A stretch of DNA of 64,000 nucleotides. Origin: Oscillospiraceae bacterium. Lineage in GTDB: Bacteria > Bacillota > Clostridia > Oscillospirales > Oscillospiraceae. Location: assembly GCA_902775105.1 (NCBI GenBank), contig CACYLC010000001.1:1-64000 (forward strand), in the 5' to 3' direction. Position 1 is the first letter of the stretch; each line of letters begins with the position of its first letter. The notes under the pieces are model-generated. The model was not told the DNA's origin. It ran no database searches and worked only from the letters and a program-made list of their open reading frames with translations. The position numbers and the translations under genes are program-made. Shown here one piece after another: positions 50,997-60,364 of the stretch.

Positions 50997-52238
50997 ATGG
51001 AACATCAATCTATCTTTACTGTGGGTCAGGTGAACCAGTATCTGAAGGCCAAGCTGGACGGCGACCGGATTCTCTCCGCCATTGCCGTGCGGGGAGAGAT
51101 CTCAAATTACAAGAAATATCCCTCCGGGCATCACTATTTTTCCCTCAAGGACGGGGAAGGCGCGCTGAAATGTGTGCTCTTTCGCTCCTCCGCCCAACGG
51201 CTTCGCTTTCAGCCGGAAAACGGTATGCGCGTCATTGCCAGAGGTCGGATTACGGTGTTCCCCAGAGACGGGCAATATCAGCTCTACGCCGACAGCCTCA
51301 TTCCCGACGGCGTCGGTGAGTTGTATGTCGCCTTCGAGCAGACCAAGGCAAGGCTCTACGAAGAGGGGCTCTTTAACGAGGAGCACAAAAAACCCATTCC
51401 CGCTTATCCGGAGACGATTGCGCTCATCACATCTGCCGCCGGCGCTGCGGTACACGACATGATCCGCATTTTGAAGGCACGCTGGCCGGTGGCGAAGGTG
51501 CTGCTCCTGCCCGTCCGGGTACAGGGAGCGCAGGCACCTGCTGAATTGGTGGGGGCGCTGCGTTATGCCAACGCCCATCAGCTGGGAGATGTCATCATCA
51601 TCGGCCGAGGCGGCGGCTCCATGGAGGATCTCTGGGCGTTTAACGACGAGCGGCTGGCACGGGGGATTTATCAATCGGAGATTCCTGTCATTTCCGCCGT
51701 GGGACACGAACCGGATGTGACGATCGCTGACTTTGTGGCGGATCTCCGGGCGGCGACCCCGTCTAATGCTGCCGAACTGTCGGTTCCCGACTGGCGGGAA
51801 CTGTCCCAGTATATCGGCCAACTCTCCACTCGCCTGCGTACCGCTGTGTCCTCCCGTCTGGACGAGGAGCGGGGACGGCTCCGCCGTCTGTCGGAAAACA
51901 GGGTCATGACCGATCCCATGACGAGCATTCGGGACAAGCGCCTTTTGCTGGACTGGCAGCAGGGGAGATTGACCGGCCGGATACAGGCGCTGACACAAAC
52001 TCAGCACAGCAGACTTGCGGGGCTTGCTGCCGGATTGGACGCCATGAGTCCCCTTAAGGTGCTGGCACGGGGTTACAGCCTGGCTGTGGATGAGGAAAAG
52101 CAGCTGCTCCAATCAGTCAATCAGGTGAAATTGGGACAGAAAATTGAGCTCCGGCTGTCGGACGGCAGCGTGGACTGTATTGCAATGAAGAAACGAAAGG
52201 ATGTGGCAGACGATGCCTCCGAAAAAACGGAACTTTGA
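50997..52238 (+). CDS. xseA: Exodeoxyribonuclease VII large subunit
   Basis: Single-strand-specific exonuclease subunit, 413 residues. N-terminal OB-fold (FTVGQVNQYLKAKLDGD, GEISNYKKYPSGHHYFSLKD), catalytic part with TSAAGAAVHDM, IIGRGGGSMEDLWAFNDE and AVGHEPDVTIADFVADLRA, and a C-terminal coiled coil ending in LARGYSLAVDEEK. Its end overlaps xseB. Confidence 0.96.
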   Translation: MEHQSIFTVGQVNQYLKAKLDGDRILSAIAVRGEISNYKKYPSGHHYFSLKDGEGALKCVLFRSSAQRLRFQPENGMRVIARGRITVFPRDGQYQLYADSLIPDGVGELYVAFEQTKARLYEEGLFNEEHKKPIPAYPETIALITSAAGAAVHDMIRILKARWPVAKVLLLPVRVQGAQAPAELVGALRYANAHQLGDVIIIGRGGGSMEDLWAFNDERLARGIYQSEIPVISAVGHEPDVTIADFVADLRAATPSNAAELSVPDWRELSQYIGQLSTRLRTAVSSRLDEERGRLRRLSENRVMTDPMTSIRDKRLLLDWQQGRLTGRIQALTQTQHSRLAGLAAGLDAMSPLKVLARGYSLAVDEEKQLLQSVNQVKLGQKIELRLSDGSVDCIAMKKRKDVADDASEKTEL

Positions 52239-52446
52239 GGAATCCATGACTCGATTGGAGGAGATCGTCTCCCAGCTGGAGCGGGGAGAGGCGCCTTTGG
52301 AGCAGTCCGTCGCCCTCTTTGAAGAGGGTACCAAGCTGATTCAAAGCTGCAGCAAGCTGCTGGACAGCGCGGAGCAGAAGGTGCTTAAGCTCTCCAAAGG
52401 CCCGGACGGTGAGCCGGTAGGCGAACCGTTTGCAGAAGAGGACTGA
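52213..52446 (+). CDS. xseB: Exodeoxyribonuclease VII small subunit
   Basis: A 77-residue helical partner of XseA: NFEESMTRLEEIVSQLERGE, PLEQSVALFEEGTKLIQSC. I take the ATG at 52213 because the protein then opens MPPKKRNFEE as in relatives; an ATG four codons earlier (52201) is also possible. Overlaps xseA by 26 nt. Confidence 0.92.
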   Translation: MPPKKRNFEESMTRLEEIVSQLERGEAPLEQSVALFEEGTKLIQSCSKLLDSAEQKVLKLSKGPDGEPVGEPFAEED

Positions 52447-52449
52447 GCC

Positions 52450-53325
52450 ATGGACTTCAAGCAGGAACTGAGCCGCTGTCAAGCGAAAATTGAGGAGTAC
52501 CTCGACCGTTGCTTTGCCAGTCGCCCTACTCATGCCGCCCTCTATGAGGCCATGCGATACAGCCTTCTGGCAGGCGGCAAGCGGATCCGTCCGGTGCTGG
52601 TGCTGGAATTTTGCAAGGCGCTGGGTGCAGATGAAGATCAGGCGCTGCCCTTGGCAGCGGCCATTGAGATGGTACATACCTATTCATTGATCCACGACGA
52701 TCTGCCCAGCATGGATAATGACGATCTCCGCCGTGGCAGACCCACCAATCACAAGGTCTATGGAGAGTGCATGGCCATTCTGGCAGGTGATGCCCTGCAG
52801 TCGGCAGCTTTTTCCGCGATTCTGTCCTCGGACCTTCCCACGAAGGCGAGAGCCGAGGCGGCGCTGGTGCTGGCTCGTGCCGCCGGAGAGGACGGCATGG
52901 TGGCCGGTCAGGTGTTGGATATGGAAGGGGAGAAACGTCTTCTGACGCTGGATGAGATCGCCCATATGAATGCGTTGAAAACCGGCTGTCTGCTGGAGGC
53001 TGCGTGTCTTATGGGCGTGATCGCAGGCGGCGGCAGCGAAAGACAGAAGCAGGCGGCAAAGGACTACGCTGCGGCCATCGGACTTGCCTTCCAGGTGAGG
53101 GATGATATGCTGGATATGACGTCCACTTCCGAGGAGATGGGCAAAACCGTCGGCAAGGACGAAAAGCAGCATAAGTCCACCTTTGTGTCCCTGATCGGGT
53201 TGAAGGCCTGCGGGGATATTGTGGCCGAGCAGACGGGAAAGGCCAAAGCGGCACTGAGGCAGACTGGCATAGAGACAGATTTTTTCTGCGCACTGGCGGA
53301 CTACCTGGCCGGGCGCAGCTACTGA
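52450..53325 (+). CDS. ispA: Polyprenyl synthetase, farnesyl diphosphate synthase type
   Basis: Condenses isoprenyl diphosphates, 291 residues. The first aspartate-rich motif is HDDLPSMDNDDLRRGRPT with the insertion typical of short-chain bacterial enzymes; the second is QVRDDMLDMTS. LLAGGKRIRPVLVL near the N-terminus binds diphosphate. Followed by dxs two genes on, so isoprenoid genes cluster here. Confidence 0.94.
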   Translation: MDFKQELSRCQAKIEEYLDRCFASRPTHAALYEAMRYSLLAGGKRIRPVLVLEFCKALGADEDQALPLAAAIEMVHTYSLIHDDLPSMDNDDLRRGRPTNHKVYGECMAILAGDALQSAAFSAILSSDLPTKARAEAALVLARAAGEDGMVAGQVLDMEGEKRLLTLDEIAHMNALKTGCLLEAACLMGVIAGGGSERQKQAAKDYAAAIGLAFQVRDDMLDMTSTSEEMGKTVGKDEKQHKSTFVSLIGLKACGDIVAEQTGKAKAALRQTGIETDFFCALADYLAGRSY

Positions 53326-53346
53326 GCAAAGAAAGGGAGCAGAGAG

Positions 53347-53805
53347 ATGAATATCACCATCCCATCGGCAAATATCGTGTTGATCCTGTCCGGCCTATCA
53401 TGGGCCTTTGCGCAGCTCACCAAAGGCATCATTCAGCGTATTTTGAATGGGGCATTCTCATTGGAGCAGTTTCTGGCCAGCGGCGGTATGCCCAGCTCTC
53501 ACTCCGCACTGGTGACCTGCTGCGCCATCAGTATCGGCGCATTCTACGGCTTCGACTCTGGTCTCTTTGCTCTGGCGCTGCTCTTTGCCGTTGTCGTTAT
53601 GTACGACGCCTGCCATGTCCGGAGATCCTCCGGCGAACAGGCGCTGCTGCTCAACGATCTGCTGCGTCAACTCTCTGAACATCAGGACGGCCCTCCCACG
53701 GAGCAGGAGCTGAAGGTAGTTCTGGGACACACCACCCTTCAGGTCTTTTTTGGTGCGCTTTTGGGACTGGCTGTGGCGCTGATGGGCATCTGGCTGTTTA
53801 CCTGA
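53347..53805 (+). CDS. Divergent PAP2-family protein (YuiD-like, DUF212)
   Basis: A 152-residue membrane protein with four predicted spans. The motif GGMPSSHSALVTCCAISIGA and DACHVRRSSGEQA, then LGHTTLQVFFGALLG, is that of the YuiD/DUF212 group related to acid phosphatases. It may act on a lipid phosphate, possibly undecaprenyl- or prenyl-diphosphate given its place between ispA and dxs; that is inference. Confidence 0.9.
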   Translation: MNITIPSANIVLILSGLSWAFAQLTKGIIQRILNGAFSLEQFLASGGMPSSHSALVTCCAISIGAFYGFDSGLFALALLFAVVVMYDACHVRRSSGEQALLLNDLLRQLSEHQDGPPTEQELKVVLGHTTLQVFFGALLGLAVALMGIWLFT

Positions 53806-53839
53806 GCGAAGCCGACATTGACCAAGGAGAATCCGAATT

Positions 53840-55687
53840 ATGTGGGAGTGTATATCCGACCTTTCCCTCCCTCTGAGTGATCTCACGGATGAGCAGGGGG
53901 GAAAGCTGTGCCGGGAGCTTCGGAGCGATCTGGTTCGCTCTGTCGCTGAGACCGGCGGCCATCTGGCTTCCAATCTGGGTGCGGTAGAACTGACCGTAGC
54001 GATCCATCGTGCCTACGACACCAGTCGGGATCGGGTGGTCTTTGACGTGGGTCATCAGTGCTATATCCATAAAATCCTCACCGGCCGGGCAGAGCAGATG
54101 AGCACCCTTCGGCAGTACGGCGGTCTCGCCGGCTTCCCCAAGCCCTCTGAGAGCGTACACGATGCCTTTATTGCCGGTCACGCCTCCAACTCCGTCTCGG
54201 TTGCAGTGGGTATGGCGAGAGCCAGGACGATCCGGGGCGAGGACTACGACGTGCTGGCCTTGATCGGAGACGGTGCCCTGACCGGCGGACTTGCCTATGA
54301 GGGTTTATCCGACGCAGGCGGCAGCGGCGAGCGGATGGTGGTCGTTGTCAATGATAACGGCATGAGTATCAAGAAGAACGTGGGTGGCATCTCCACCCTG
54401 CTGAGTCGGCATCACCTTCGCCCATCCTATCTGTGGTTTAAAAACGCTTATCGAAAATTTACCCAAAAGCTGCCCGGAGGGAAGCGCCTCTTTGCCCTGA
54501 GCCACCGAATCAAAAAGGCCATCAAGGGTACGCTGCTCCCTTCCAGTATGTTTGAGGATATGGGCTTTACCTACATCGGCCCTGTGGACGGTCACAACTT
54601 GAGCGAATTGACCCGGCTGCTTCGCTATTCCAAGCAACTGGAGGGGCCGATTTTGCTCCATGTGCGGACGACCAAGGGCAAGGGCTACCCTCCGGCGGAG
54701 CAGACGCCTGCCCAGTTCCACGGTGTCAATCCTTTCTGCCCGGAGGACGGACTGCCCCTAAAACCATCGGCGCAGAATTTTTCTGCTGTACTGGGGCGGA
54801 CGCTCTGCCGTTTGGCGGAGGGTAACCCCAACTTATGTGCCGTGACTGCCGCCATGGAGAGCGGTACCGGCCTGACGGAATTTGCCGAGCGCTACCCTCA
54901 GCGTTTCTTTGACGTAGGGATTGCCGAGGGCCATGCGGTCGCCATGTGCGCCGGCATGGCAAAGCAGGGGATTGTTCCGGTGTTCGCCGTTTATTCCACC
55001 TTTTTGCAGCGTGCTTATGATATGCTGATACACGATGTGGCAATCCAGAAGCTCCATGTCGTGCTGTGCGTGGACAGAGCTGGCCTGGTGGGCGCAGACG
55101 GGGAGACTCATCAGGGTACCTACGATGTCTCCATGTTGGCGGCAGTACCCAATATGCAGATCCTGACCCCTGCCAGTTTTGCTGAGTTGGAGGAGATGGT
55201 CACTTGGGCGGTGAACGATGCAGCCGGTCCTGTTGCAGTCCGTTATCCCAGAGGCGGAGAGAACGGCTACCATGACAGCCGTATTGAACAGCCCACCGTC
55301 CTTCTGCGGGAGGGGACGGATATGACGCTGGTCACCTACGGTACATTGATTGGAGAAGCCCTCCATGCGGCGGAACAGCTGGCGCAAAAGGGTATCTTGT
55401 GCGAAGTGATCAAACTCAACCGCATCTCCCCGCTGGACAGCGGCCCTGTGCTGGACAGTGTCAAAAAGACTCACCGGCTGACAGTGGTGGAGGAGGTGGC
55501 CTCCCATGGCTCGGTGGGTCGGGATCTGGCCACCCAGCTGGCTGCGTTGAATGTGTGGCTGGAGCGGGTGATTCTGCTCAATGCGGGAGACGGCCTGGTT
55601 ACCCATGGCACCGTCCGACAGCTCTGGGCGCTGCTGGGCATTGACGCAGAGCACATCGCATCGGCCATTGAGGAGGCAGTTTCGTGA
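53840..55687 (+). CDS. dxs: 1-deoxy-D-xylulose-5-phosphate synthase
   Basis: Thiamine-dependent first enzyme of the MEP isoprenoid pathway, 615 residues. Seen: HLASNLGAVELTVAIHRAYD, DVGHQCYIHKILTGR, FIAGHASNSVSVAVGMA, IGDGALTGGLAYEGL (TPP), and in the second half DVGIAEGHAVAMCAGMA, CVDRAGLVGADGETHQGTYD. AAGGAG before the ATG. Overlaps tlyA by 4 nt (GTGA). Confidence 0.96.
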   Translation: MWECISDLSLPLSDLTDEQGGKLCRELRSDLVRSVAETGGHLASNLGAVELTVAIHRAYDTSRDRVVFDVGHQCYIHKILTGRAEQMSTLRQYGGLAGFPKPSESVHDAFIAGHASNSVSVAVGMARARTIRGEDYDVLALIGDGALTGGLAYEGLSDAGGSGERMVVVVNDNGMSIKKNVGGISTLLSRHHLRPSYLWFKNAYRKFTQKLPGGKRLFALSHRIKKAIKGTLLPSSMFEDMGFTYIGPVDGHNLSELTRLLRYSKQLEGPILLHVRTTKGKGYPPAEQTPAQFHGVNPFCPEDGLPLKPSAQNFSAVLGRTLCRLAEGNPNLCAVTAAMESGTGLTEFAERYPQRFFDVGIAEGHAVAMCAGMAKQGIVPVFAVYSTFLQRAYDMLIHDVAIQKLHVVLCVDRAGLVGADGETHQGTYDVSMLAAVPNMQILTPASFAELEEMVTWAVNDAAGPVAVRYPRGGENGYHDSRIEQPTVLLREGTDMTLVTYGTLIGEALHAAEQLAQKGILCEVIKLNRISPLDSGPVLDSVKKTHRLTVVEEVASHGSVGRDLATQLAALNVWLERVILLNAGDGLVTHGTVRQLWALLGIDAEHIASAIEEAVS

Positions 55688-56490
55688 GTAAGATTCGATT
55701 GGATCAGGCGCTGGTTCAGCAGGGCTATGCGCCTACCCGTCAAAAGGCGCAGGCCATTATTATGAGCGGTCAGGTCTTTGTGGCCGGAAAACGGATCGAC
55801 AAATGCGGCTTTGCCATCCCGACAGAGGCGGAGATCGAGGTGCGGGGCAATACCCTGCGCTATGTGAGCCGGGGTGGACTGAAGCTGGAAAAGGCGATGC
55901 AGATCTGGCCGATCACATTAGAGGGCGGGACCTGTATGGACTGCGGCGCCTCCACCGGCGGATTTACCGACTGTATGCTGCAAAATGGGGCGTCCAAGGT
56001 CTATTCTGTGGACGTGGGCTACGGCCAGCTGGACTGGAAGCTGCGTACCGATCCCCGTGTCATCAATTTAGAACGGACGAATGCCCGCTATCTGACAAAA
56101 GAGCAGATCCCGGACGATTTGGACTTTATTTCTGTGGACGTGTCCTTCATCTCCCTGGGAATGATTTTGCCTGCCCTGCGGCCGCTGCTTAAAGCGCACG
56201 GACATATGGTCTGTCTGGTCAAGCCTCAGTTTGAGGCAGGTCGGGAGAAAGTGGGGAAAAAGGGTGTTGTCCGAGACCCCGCCGTCCATCAGGAAGTACT
56301 GGAGCAATTTTTGACCCATGCCCATCAGAGCCATTTGACGGTGCGTGGCCTGACCTACTCTCCCATCCGTGGCCCGGAGGGGAATATTGAGTATCTGGGC
56401 TGGCTGGAAGCCGACGGGACGGAGGAAACAATTCCCGACCTTGCAGAGCTGGTACGGCAATCCCATGATACCCTGGAGAAACCGCAATGA
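55684..56490 (+). CDS. tlyA: TlyA-family rRNA methyltransferase / hemolysin-like protein
   Basis: A 268-residue predicted 2'-O-ribose methyltransferase. N-terminal S4 RNA-binding domain (IRLDQALVQQGYAPTRQKAQ, GQVFVAGKRIDKCGF), then a FtsJ-like Rossmann fold with DCGASTGGFTDCMLQNGA (SAM), DVSFISLGMILPAL and LVKPQFEAGRE. It sits between dxs and nadK as in many Firmicutes (yqxC). The target nucleotide is not determined by sequence. Confidence 0.92.
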   Translation: MSKIRLDQALVQQGYAPTRQKAQAIIMSGQVFVAGKRIDKCGFAIPTEAEIEVRGNTLRYVSRGGLKLEKAMQIWPITLEGGTCMDCGASTGGFTDCMLQNGASKVYSVDVGYGQLDWKLRTDPRVINLERTNARYLTKEQIPDDLDFISVDVSFISLGMILPALRPLLKAHGHMVCLVKPQFEAGREKVGKKGVVRDPAVHQEVLEQFLTHAHQSHLTVRGLTYSPIRGPEGNIEYLGWLEADGTEETIPDLAELVRQSHDTLEKPQ

Positions 56491-57347
56491 ACGTGATTTT
56501 AAGTCCAAATCCATATCGGGACAAAGGTCTCAAGGCGGTACGGGAGGCTCGGCATCTGCTGGAGCAGTACGGCGTTGAGACCAGAATCTGCCTCCCGTTT
56601 CAGCCGGAGATTGGCTATGAGATCCCTGAGGATATCCGTCTGGAAAACATCCGTCAGGCTGCGGAGCAGGCGGATCTGCTGATCTGCTTCGGCGGTGACG
56701 GAACGATTCTCCATTCCGCCAAGCTGGCGGCAGAGTACCACATTCCCATTCTGGGCGTCAATATGGGCAGTGTGGGCTTTATGGCAGAGCTGGAGCACAG
56801 CGAGCTGAAGCTGCTCCACCGGTTGGTGGAAGGGCAGTACACCTGCGAAAAGCGGATGCTCATGGATGTCAAAGTGCTGCGGGACAAGCGTGTGATCTAT
56901 CAGGATACGGCGCTCAATGATGTCACCATCACAAGAGGCGCGATCGGAAGGGTGATCGACCTGACTGTCTTCGGAGATCGGGTCAAGATTATGGAGTGCT
57001 CCGGTGACGGGATCATCGTTGCAACCCCAACCGGCTCCACGGCCTATTCCATGGCGGCAGGCGGTCCCATTGTGGAGCCGACGGCAGAGAATCTGATCAT
57101 CACGCCCATCTGTGCCCATGCTCTGCAGGCCAAGAGCTTTGTCCTCGGCCCGGAGCGGGTGGTAGCCGTGCGCACCAGCCGGCAGAGCCGCAAGACGGCC
57201 TACCTCTCCTCTGACGGAGGACGGGCCTTCCGACTCAACGGCGGAGATGTGGTGGAAATGTGCAATTCCAAGCGCCACATTGAGCTGGTTCGCCTCAGCG
57301 GGCGGAATTTCTACGAGATCGTCAGCCAAAAGCTGGGAAGGAATTGA
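56487..57347 (+). CDS. nadK: NAD kinase
   Basis: Phosphorylates NAD to NADP, 286 residues. LLICFGGDGTILHSAKLA is the diagnostic GGDGT loop; LGVNMGSVGFMAEL, LNDVTITRGA, DGIIVATPTGSTAYSMAAGG complete the active site. Starts within the tlyA stop (ATGA). Confidence 0.95.
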   Translation: MNVILSPNPYRDKGLKAVREARHLLEQYGVETRICLPFQPEIGYEIPEDIRLENIRQAAEQADLLICFGGDGTILHSAKLAAEYHIPILGVNMGSVGFMAELEHSELKLLHRLVEGQYTCEKRMLMDVKVLRDKRVIYQDTALNDVTITRGAIGRVIDLTVFGDRVKIMECSGDGIIVATPTGSTAYSMAAGGPIVEPTAENLIITPICAHALQAKSFVLGPERVVAVRTSRQSRKTAYLSSDGGRAFRLNGGDVVEMCNSKRHIELVRLSGRNFYEIVSQKLGRN

Positions 57348-57356
57348 GGAGAAATT

Positions 57357-57809
57357 ATGAAAGAAAGTCGTCAACAGGCAATACTGGATATTATCGCCCA
57401 GCAGGATGTGGAGACACAGGAGCAGCTTTTGATTGCGCTGCGCTCCAAAGGCTTTCACTGTACTCAGGCAACCATTTCCCGTGACATCAAGGAGCTACAG
57501 CTGGTCAAGGAACTGAACCAGAAGGGGAGTTATCGCTATGTGCTCTCTGTTCGCAAGGGTAACGGCGAGCACGACGAGCGGCTTCGGAACATCTTCCGGG
57601 AGGGTGTGATTAGCGTGGTGGCCGCACAGAACCTCATTGTGGTCAAGACGATGCCCGGCCTTGCCAATGCCGCCGCCGCTGCGCTTGACCGGATGAACAT
57701 CGATCATATGGTGGGCACTCTGGCCGGAGATGACACTGCACTGCTCATTATGGGCAGTAATCAGGCGGCAGAGTGCTTCTGCGACGAGATTCGGGAGATG
57801 TTGCGGTAA
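57357..57809 (+). CDS. argR: Arginine repressor ArgR
   Basis: A 150-residue hexameric arginine-sensing regulator. N-terminal winged helix (RQQAILDIIAQQDVETQEQL, CTQATISRDIKELQLVK), C-terminal arginine-binding domain (VVKTMPGLANAAAAALD, MVGTLAGDDTALLIM). GAGGAG upstream. The argR-recN order is conserved in Firmicutes. Confidence 0.95.
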   Translation: MKESRQQAILDIIAQQDVETQEQLLIALRSKGFHCTQATISRDIKELQLVKELNQKGSYRYVLSVRKGNGEHDERLRNIFREGVISVVAAQNLIVVKTMPGLANAAAAALDRMNIDHMVGTLAGDDTALLIMGSNQAAECFCDEIREMLR

Positions 57810-57844
57810 AAACCGAGATTTCTATCTGAGAGGAGGGAACGGCA

Positions 57845-59536
57845 TTGCTGTCCCTGCTTCATATCGAAAATATTGCAGTCATCCAGTCGGCAGATATTCA
57901 ATTTGACGCCGGCTTCAATGTGCTGACCGGCGAGACCGGCGCAGGCAAGTCCATCGTGGTGGACGCGATCGATGCCATTCTGGGCGGACGAACCAGCCGT
58001 GACCTCATCCGCACCGGAGCCAAGGCGGCTCTGGTCAGCGCTCAGTTTACACAGGTTGCGGCACTCCCCTGGCTGAAGGAGAACGGTTTTGAGCAGGAGG
58101 TCGGAGAACTGGTCCTCCAGCGCCAGATCCAGCAGGGGGGACGGAATATCTGCCGTCTCAACGGAAAGCCCATCTCTGTCGCCCAGATGCAGGAGTTGGG
58201 ACGCCAACTCATCAATATCCACGGCCAGCACGACGGACAGCAGCTGCTGGACCCGGAGAGTCACCTGTCCTATCTGGACAGTTTCGGTGAGACGGAAGAA
58301 CTGCTCCAGGCATTCCAGTCCAGCTATCAAAAGGTCGCCCGGTTGACCCGACAGATCGGGCAGCTCCAGATGGACGAGGCGGAAAAGGCTCGCAGAATGG
58401 ATGCGCTGGACTACCAGATCCGGGAGCTGGAACGGGCGGATCTGAAGCCCGGTGAGGATGAGGAACTGGCACAGCGTCGTCAGATCCTCCGCAATGCAGG
58501 AAAACTAATGGATGGGCTGGAGGAGGCTAATTTTGCCTTCTTTGGCGGAGAGGAGTCGGACGGCGTCCTCTCCATGCTGGATCGGGCAGAGGGGGCGCTG
58601 CGCAGTCTGGGGCGGTATTCCGAGTCCCTTGCCCAGTTGGCGGATCGGTTGCTGGACAGCCGCTATGAGCTGGCTGACGTAGCCGAGATGGTGGCGCAGG
58701 AGCGTGACGGACTGGAAATCTCTCCGGGAGAGCTGGATCAGCTGGAAGGGAGACTGGACGTTATCTACCGTTTGCGGAAAAAGTACGGCAATACAGTTGA
58801 GGAGATGCTTCAATATCTGGAACGCTGCAGGCAGGAGCGGGAGCAGATCCAGTATGCCGATGACCAGATCGTCAAACTGGAAAAACAGCTCAAGACGGCA
58901 GTGGAGGAGACGAAAGTACGGGGAGAGACCCTTACAGAAGCCCGAAAAGCTGCCGCATTGCGGATGCAGCAACGGGTACAGGCCGAGCTTGCGGACTTAG
59001 ATATGCCAAAGGTGCGCTTTGAGGTAGCTTTTGCCCTCAAAGAAGGCCGCTATCAGATGGACGAGACAGGCATGGACGAGGTGCAGTTTCTCATGTCCGC
59101 CAATGTGGGCGAGGATCTAAAGCCCATTCATAAAATTGCCTCCGGCGGCGAGCTGGCTCGCATTATGCTGGCGTTAAAAAACGTGCTGGCAGAGAACGAA
59201 GAGATCGCCACGCTGGTCTTTGACGAGGTGGATACTGGCGTCTCCGGCCGGGCGGCTCAGAAAGTGGCGCGGAAGATGAGCGATGTTGCCCGACATAAAC
59301 AGGTTCTCTGTGTCACCCATCTGCCCCAGATCGCCGCAATGGCGGACATCCACTTCTCTGTGGAAAAGGGAGAGCGGGACGGCCGCACCTATACGGCAGT
59401 TGAGCAGCTGGATCGCACCCAGCGGCAGCGGGAGCTGGCCCGCCTCTCCGGTGGCGAGCAGGTGACAGATGCCCTCCTCCGAAGTACCGGCGAGATGCTG
59501 GATCAGGCAGAAGTGTGGAAACGGGCGCAAAATTAA
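57845..59536 (+). CDS. recN: DNA repair protein RecN
   Basis: An SMC-like ATPase for double-strand-break repair, 563 residues. Walker A is TGETGAGKSIVVDAI, INIHGQHDGQQLLDP follows, two coiled-coil arms span about 150-370, then SGGELARIMLALKN (signature) and LVFDEVDTGVSGRAAQKVA (Walker B). TTG start behind GAGAGGAGG. Confidence 0.95.
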   Translation: MLSLLHIENIAVIQSADIQFDAGFNVLTGETGAGKSIVVDAIDAILGGRTSRDLIRTGAKAALVSAQFTQVAALPWLKENGFEQEVGELVLQRQIQQGGRNICRLNGKPISVAQMQELGRQLINIHGQHDGQQLLDPESHLSYLDSFGETEELLQAFQSSYQKVARLTRQIGQLQMDEAEKARRMDALDYQIRELERADLKPGEDEELAQRRQILRNAGKLMDGLEEANFAFFGGEESDGVLSMLDRAEGALRSLGRYSESLAQLADRLLDSRYELADVAEMVAQERDGLEISPGELDQLEGRLDVIYRLRKKYGNTVEEMLQYLERCRQEREQIQYADDQIVKLEKQLKTAVEETKVRGETLTEARKAAALRMQQRVQAELADLDMPKVRFEVAFALKEGRYQMDETGMDEVQFLMSANVGEDLKPIHKIASGGELARIMLALKNVLAENEEIATLVFDEVDTGVSGRAAQKVARKMSDVARHKQVLCVTHLPQIAAMADIHFSVEKGERDGRTYTAVEQLDRTQRQRELARLSGGEQVTDALLRSTGEMLDQAEVWKRAQN

Positions 59537-59581
59537 GAAAAGATTTAGCTTGAATTCAAATATTCTTGATACGATTCTGGT

Positions 59582-59619
59582 ATACTCTCTCGCAGACAGG
59601 GCGGGAGAGTATCCTTTTT
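59582..59619 (+). terminator. Rho-independent terminator of recN
   Basis: A 12-bp stem ATACTCTCTCGC/GCGGGAGAGTAT (one T-G pair) with a 7-nt loop, followed by CCTTTTTC. Confidence 0.85.
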
Positions 59620-59648
59620 CTGCCAACTGACAGAGGAGCGTGACTGAA

Positions 59649-60131
59649 ATGAACAATGTGAGCCGTCGGGAGATTGGCATTTTACTTTTAAAACACGGGG
59701 ATGACATCCTCCGTTCCGGCGGGATGCAGCAGGAGAAGGAGTACATACAGCACGGCTCCGTCTCCGTCTATCGGCACTCTGTTTCGGTGGCGTATGTCAG
59801 TCTCTATCTGGCAAGGCGGTGGCGCATTTCTGTGGATGAGCGGGCGCTGATCCGGGGCGCACTGCTCCACGATTACTTTCTCTATGACTGGCATATCCCG
59901 GATCCGGCCCATCGGTTGCACGGGTTCCATCATGCACAGAAGGCACTGGAAAATGCCGCGCGGGATTTCCATCTTGGCCCCATTGAACGGGATATTATTA
60001 AAAAGCATATGTTCCCTCTGAATTTGGCGGCGCCCCGGTATCGGGAGAGCGTGCTGGTCTGCGTTGCGGATAAGATCTGTGCGGTGGGAGAGACCTTTTC
60101 TCTTCCGGCTCCAGTGGCGTCCTGGGTCTGA
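59649..60131 (+). CDS. HD-domain hydrolase
   Basis: A 160-residue protein with HSVSVAYVSLYLARR, GALLHDYFLYDW (HD pair), HGFHHAQKALENA and ERDIIKKHMFPL, VLVCVADKICAVGET. This is a small HD family predicted to be a metal-dependent phosphohydrolase of a nucleotide or signal. ATG at 59649 has AGAGGAG 10 nt before it; a GTG at 59640 is too close to that site. Substrate unknown. Confidence 0.85.
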   Translation: MNNVSRREIGILLLKHGDDILRSGGMQQEKEYIQHGSVSVYRHSVSVAYVSLYLARRWRISVDERALIRGALLHDYFLYDWHIPDPAHRLHGFHHAQKALENAARDFHLGPIERDIIKKHMFPLNLAAPRYRESVLVCVADKICAVGETFSLPAPVASWV

Positions 60132-60192
60132 GCAAAACGGATGAATGTTCAGGAAAACTTAATCTGATGTTTAGAAAGACTGAATAGCTGAT

Positions 60193-60201
60193 TGCTATAC
60201 T
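60193..60201 (+). promoter_or_regulatory. Possible extended -10 promoter before the 18-aa peptide
   Basis: TGC-TATACT forms an extended -10 with no good -35 partner (TTAGAA lies 19 nt upstream). It would produce a transcript starting about 45 nt before the small frame at 60253. Confidence 0.35.
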
Positions 60202-60252
60202 GCACTCATAGAAATGGCGTTACTGAGCGGCAGATAAAGGAGGCGGAGGCAA

Positions 60253-60309
60253 ATGGAGCTTTCCGTGATCTTGATTTTGATGGCATTGTTGATGTTGGTG
60301 CTGAGATAG
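60253..60309 (+). CDS. Possible 18-residue hydrophobic peptide
   Basis: The frame MELSVILILMALLMLVLR is preceded by AAAGGAGGCGGAGGC, an unusually strong ribosome binding site 10 nt or so before the ATG. The peptide is one hydrophobic helix flanked by a glutamate and an arginine, like KdpF-type or type I toxin-like membrane peptides. No kdp genes are near. It lies in the roughly 200-nt gap between the HD gene and the tyrS promoter, which otherwise shows nothing. Real translation is unproven. Confidence 0.4.
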   Translation: MELSVILILMALLMLVLR

Positions 60310-60329
60310 TGTATCGGCATAACTTTTGC

Positions 60330-60358
60330 TTGACAGTGAATTTGAACCATGCTATAAT
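60330..60358 (+). promoter_or_regulatory. Sigma-A promoter of tyrS
   Basis: Consensus TTGACA, 17-nt spacer and consensus TATAAT. It drives the T-box leader. Confidence 0.92.
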
Positions 60359-60364
60359 CCCACC

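Noticed and set aside
59578..59586. TGG-TATACT as extended -10 promoter for the HD-domain gene
   Set aside because: These bases form the left arm of the recN terminator stem, which is a better explanation.
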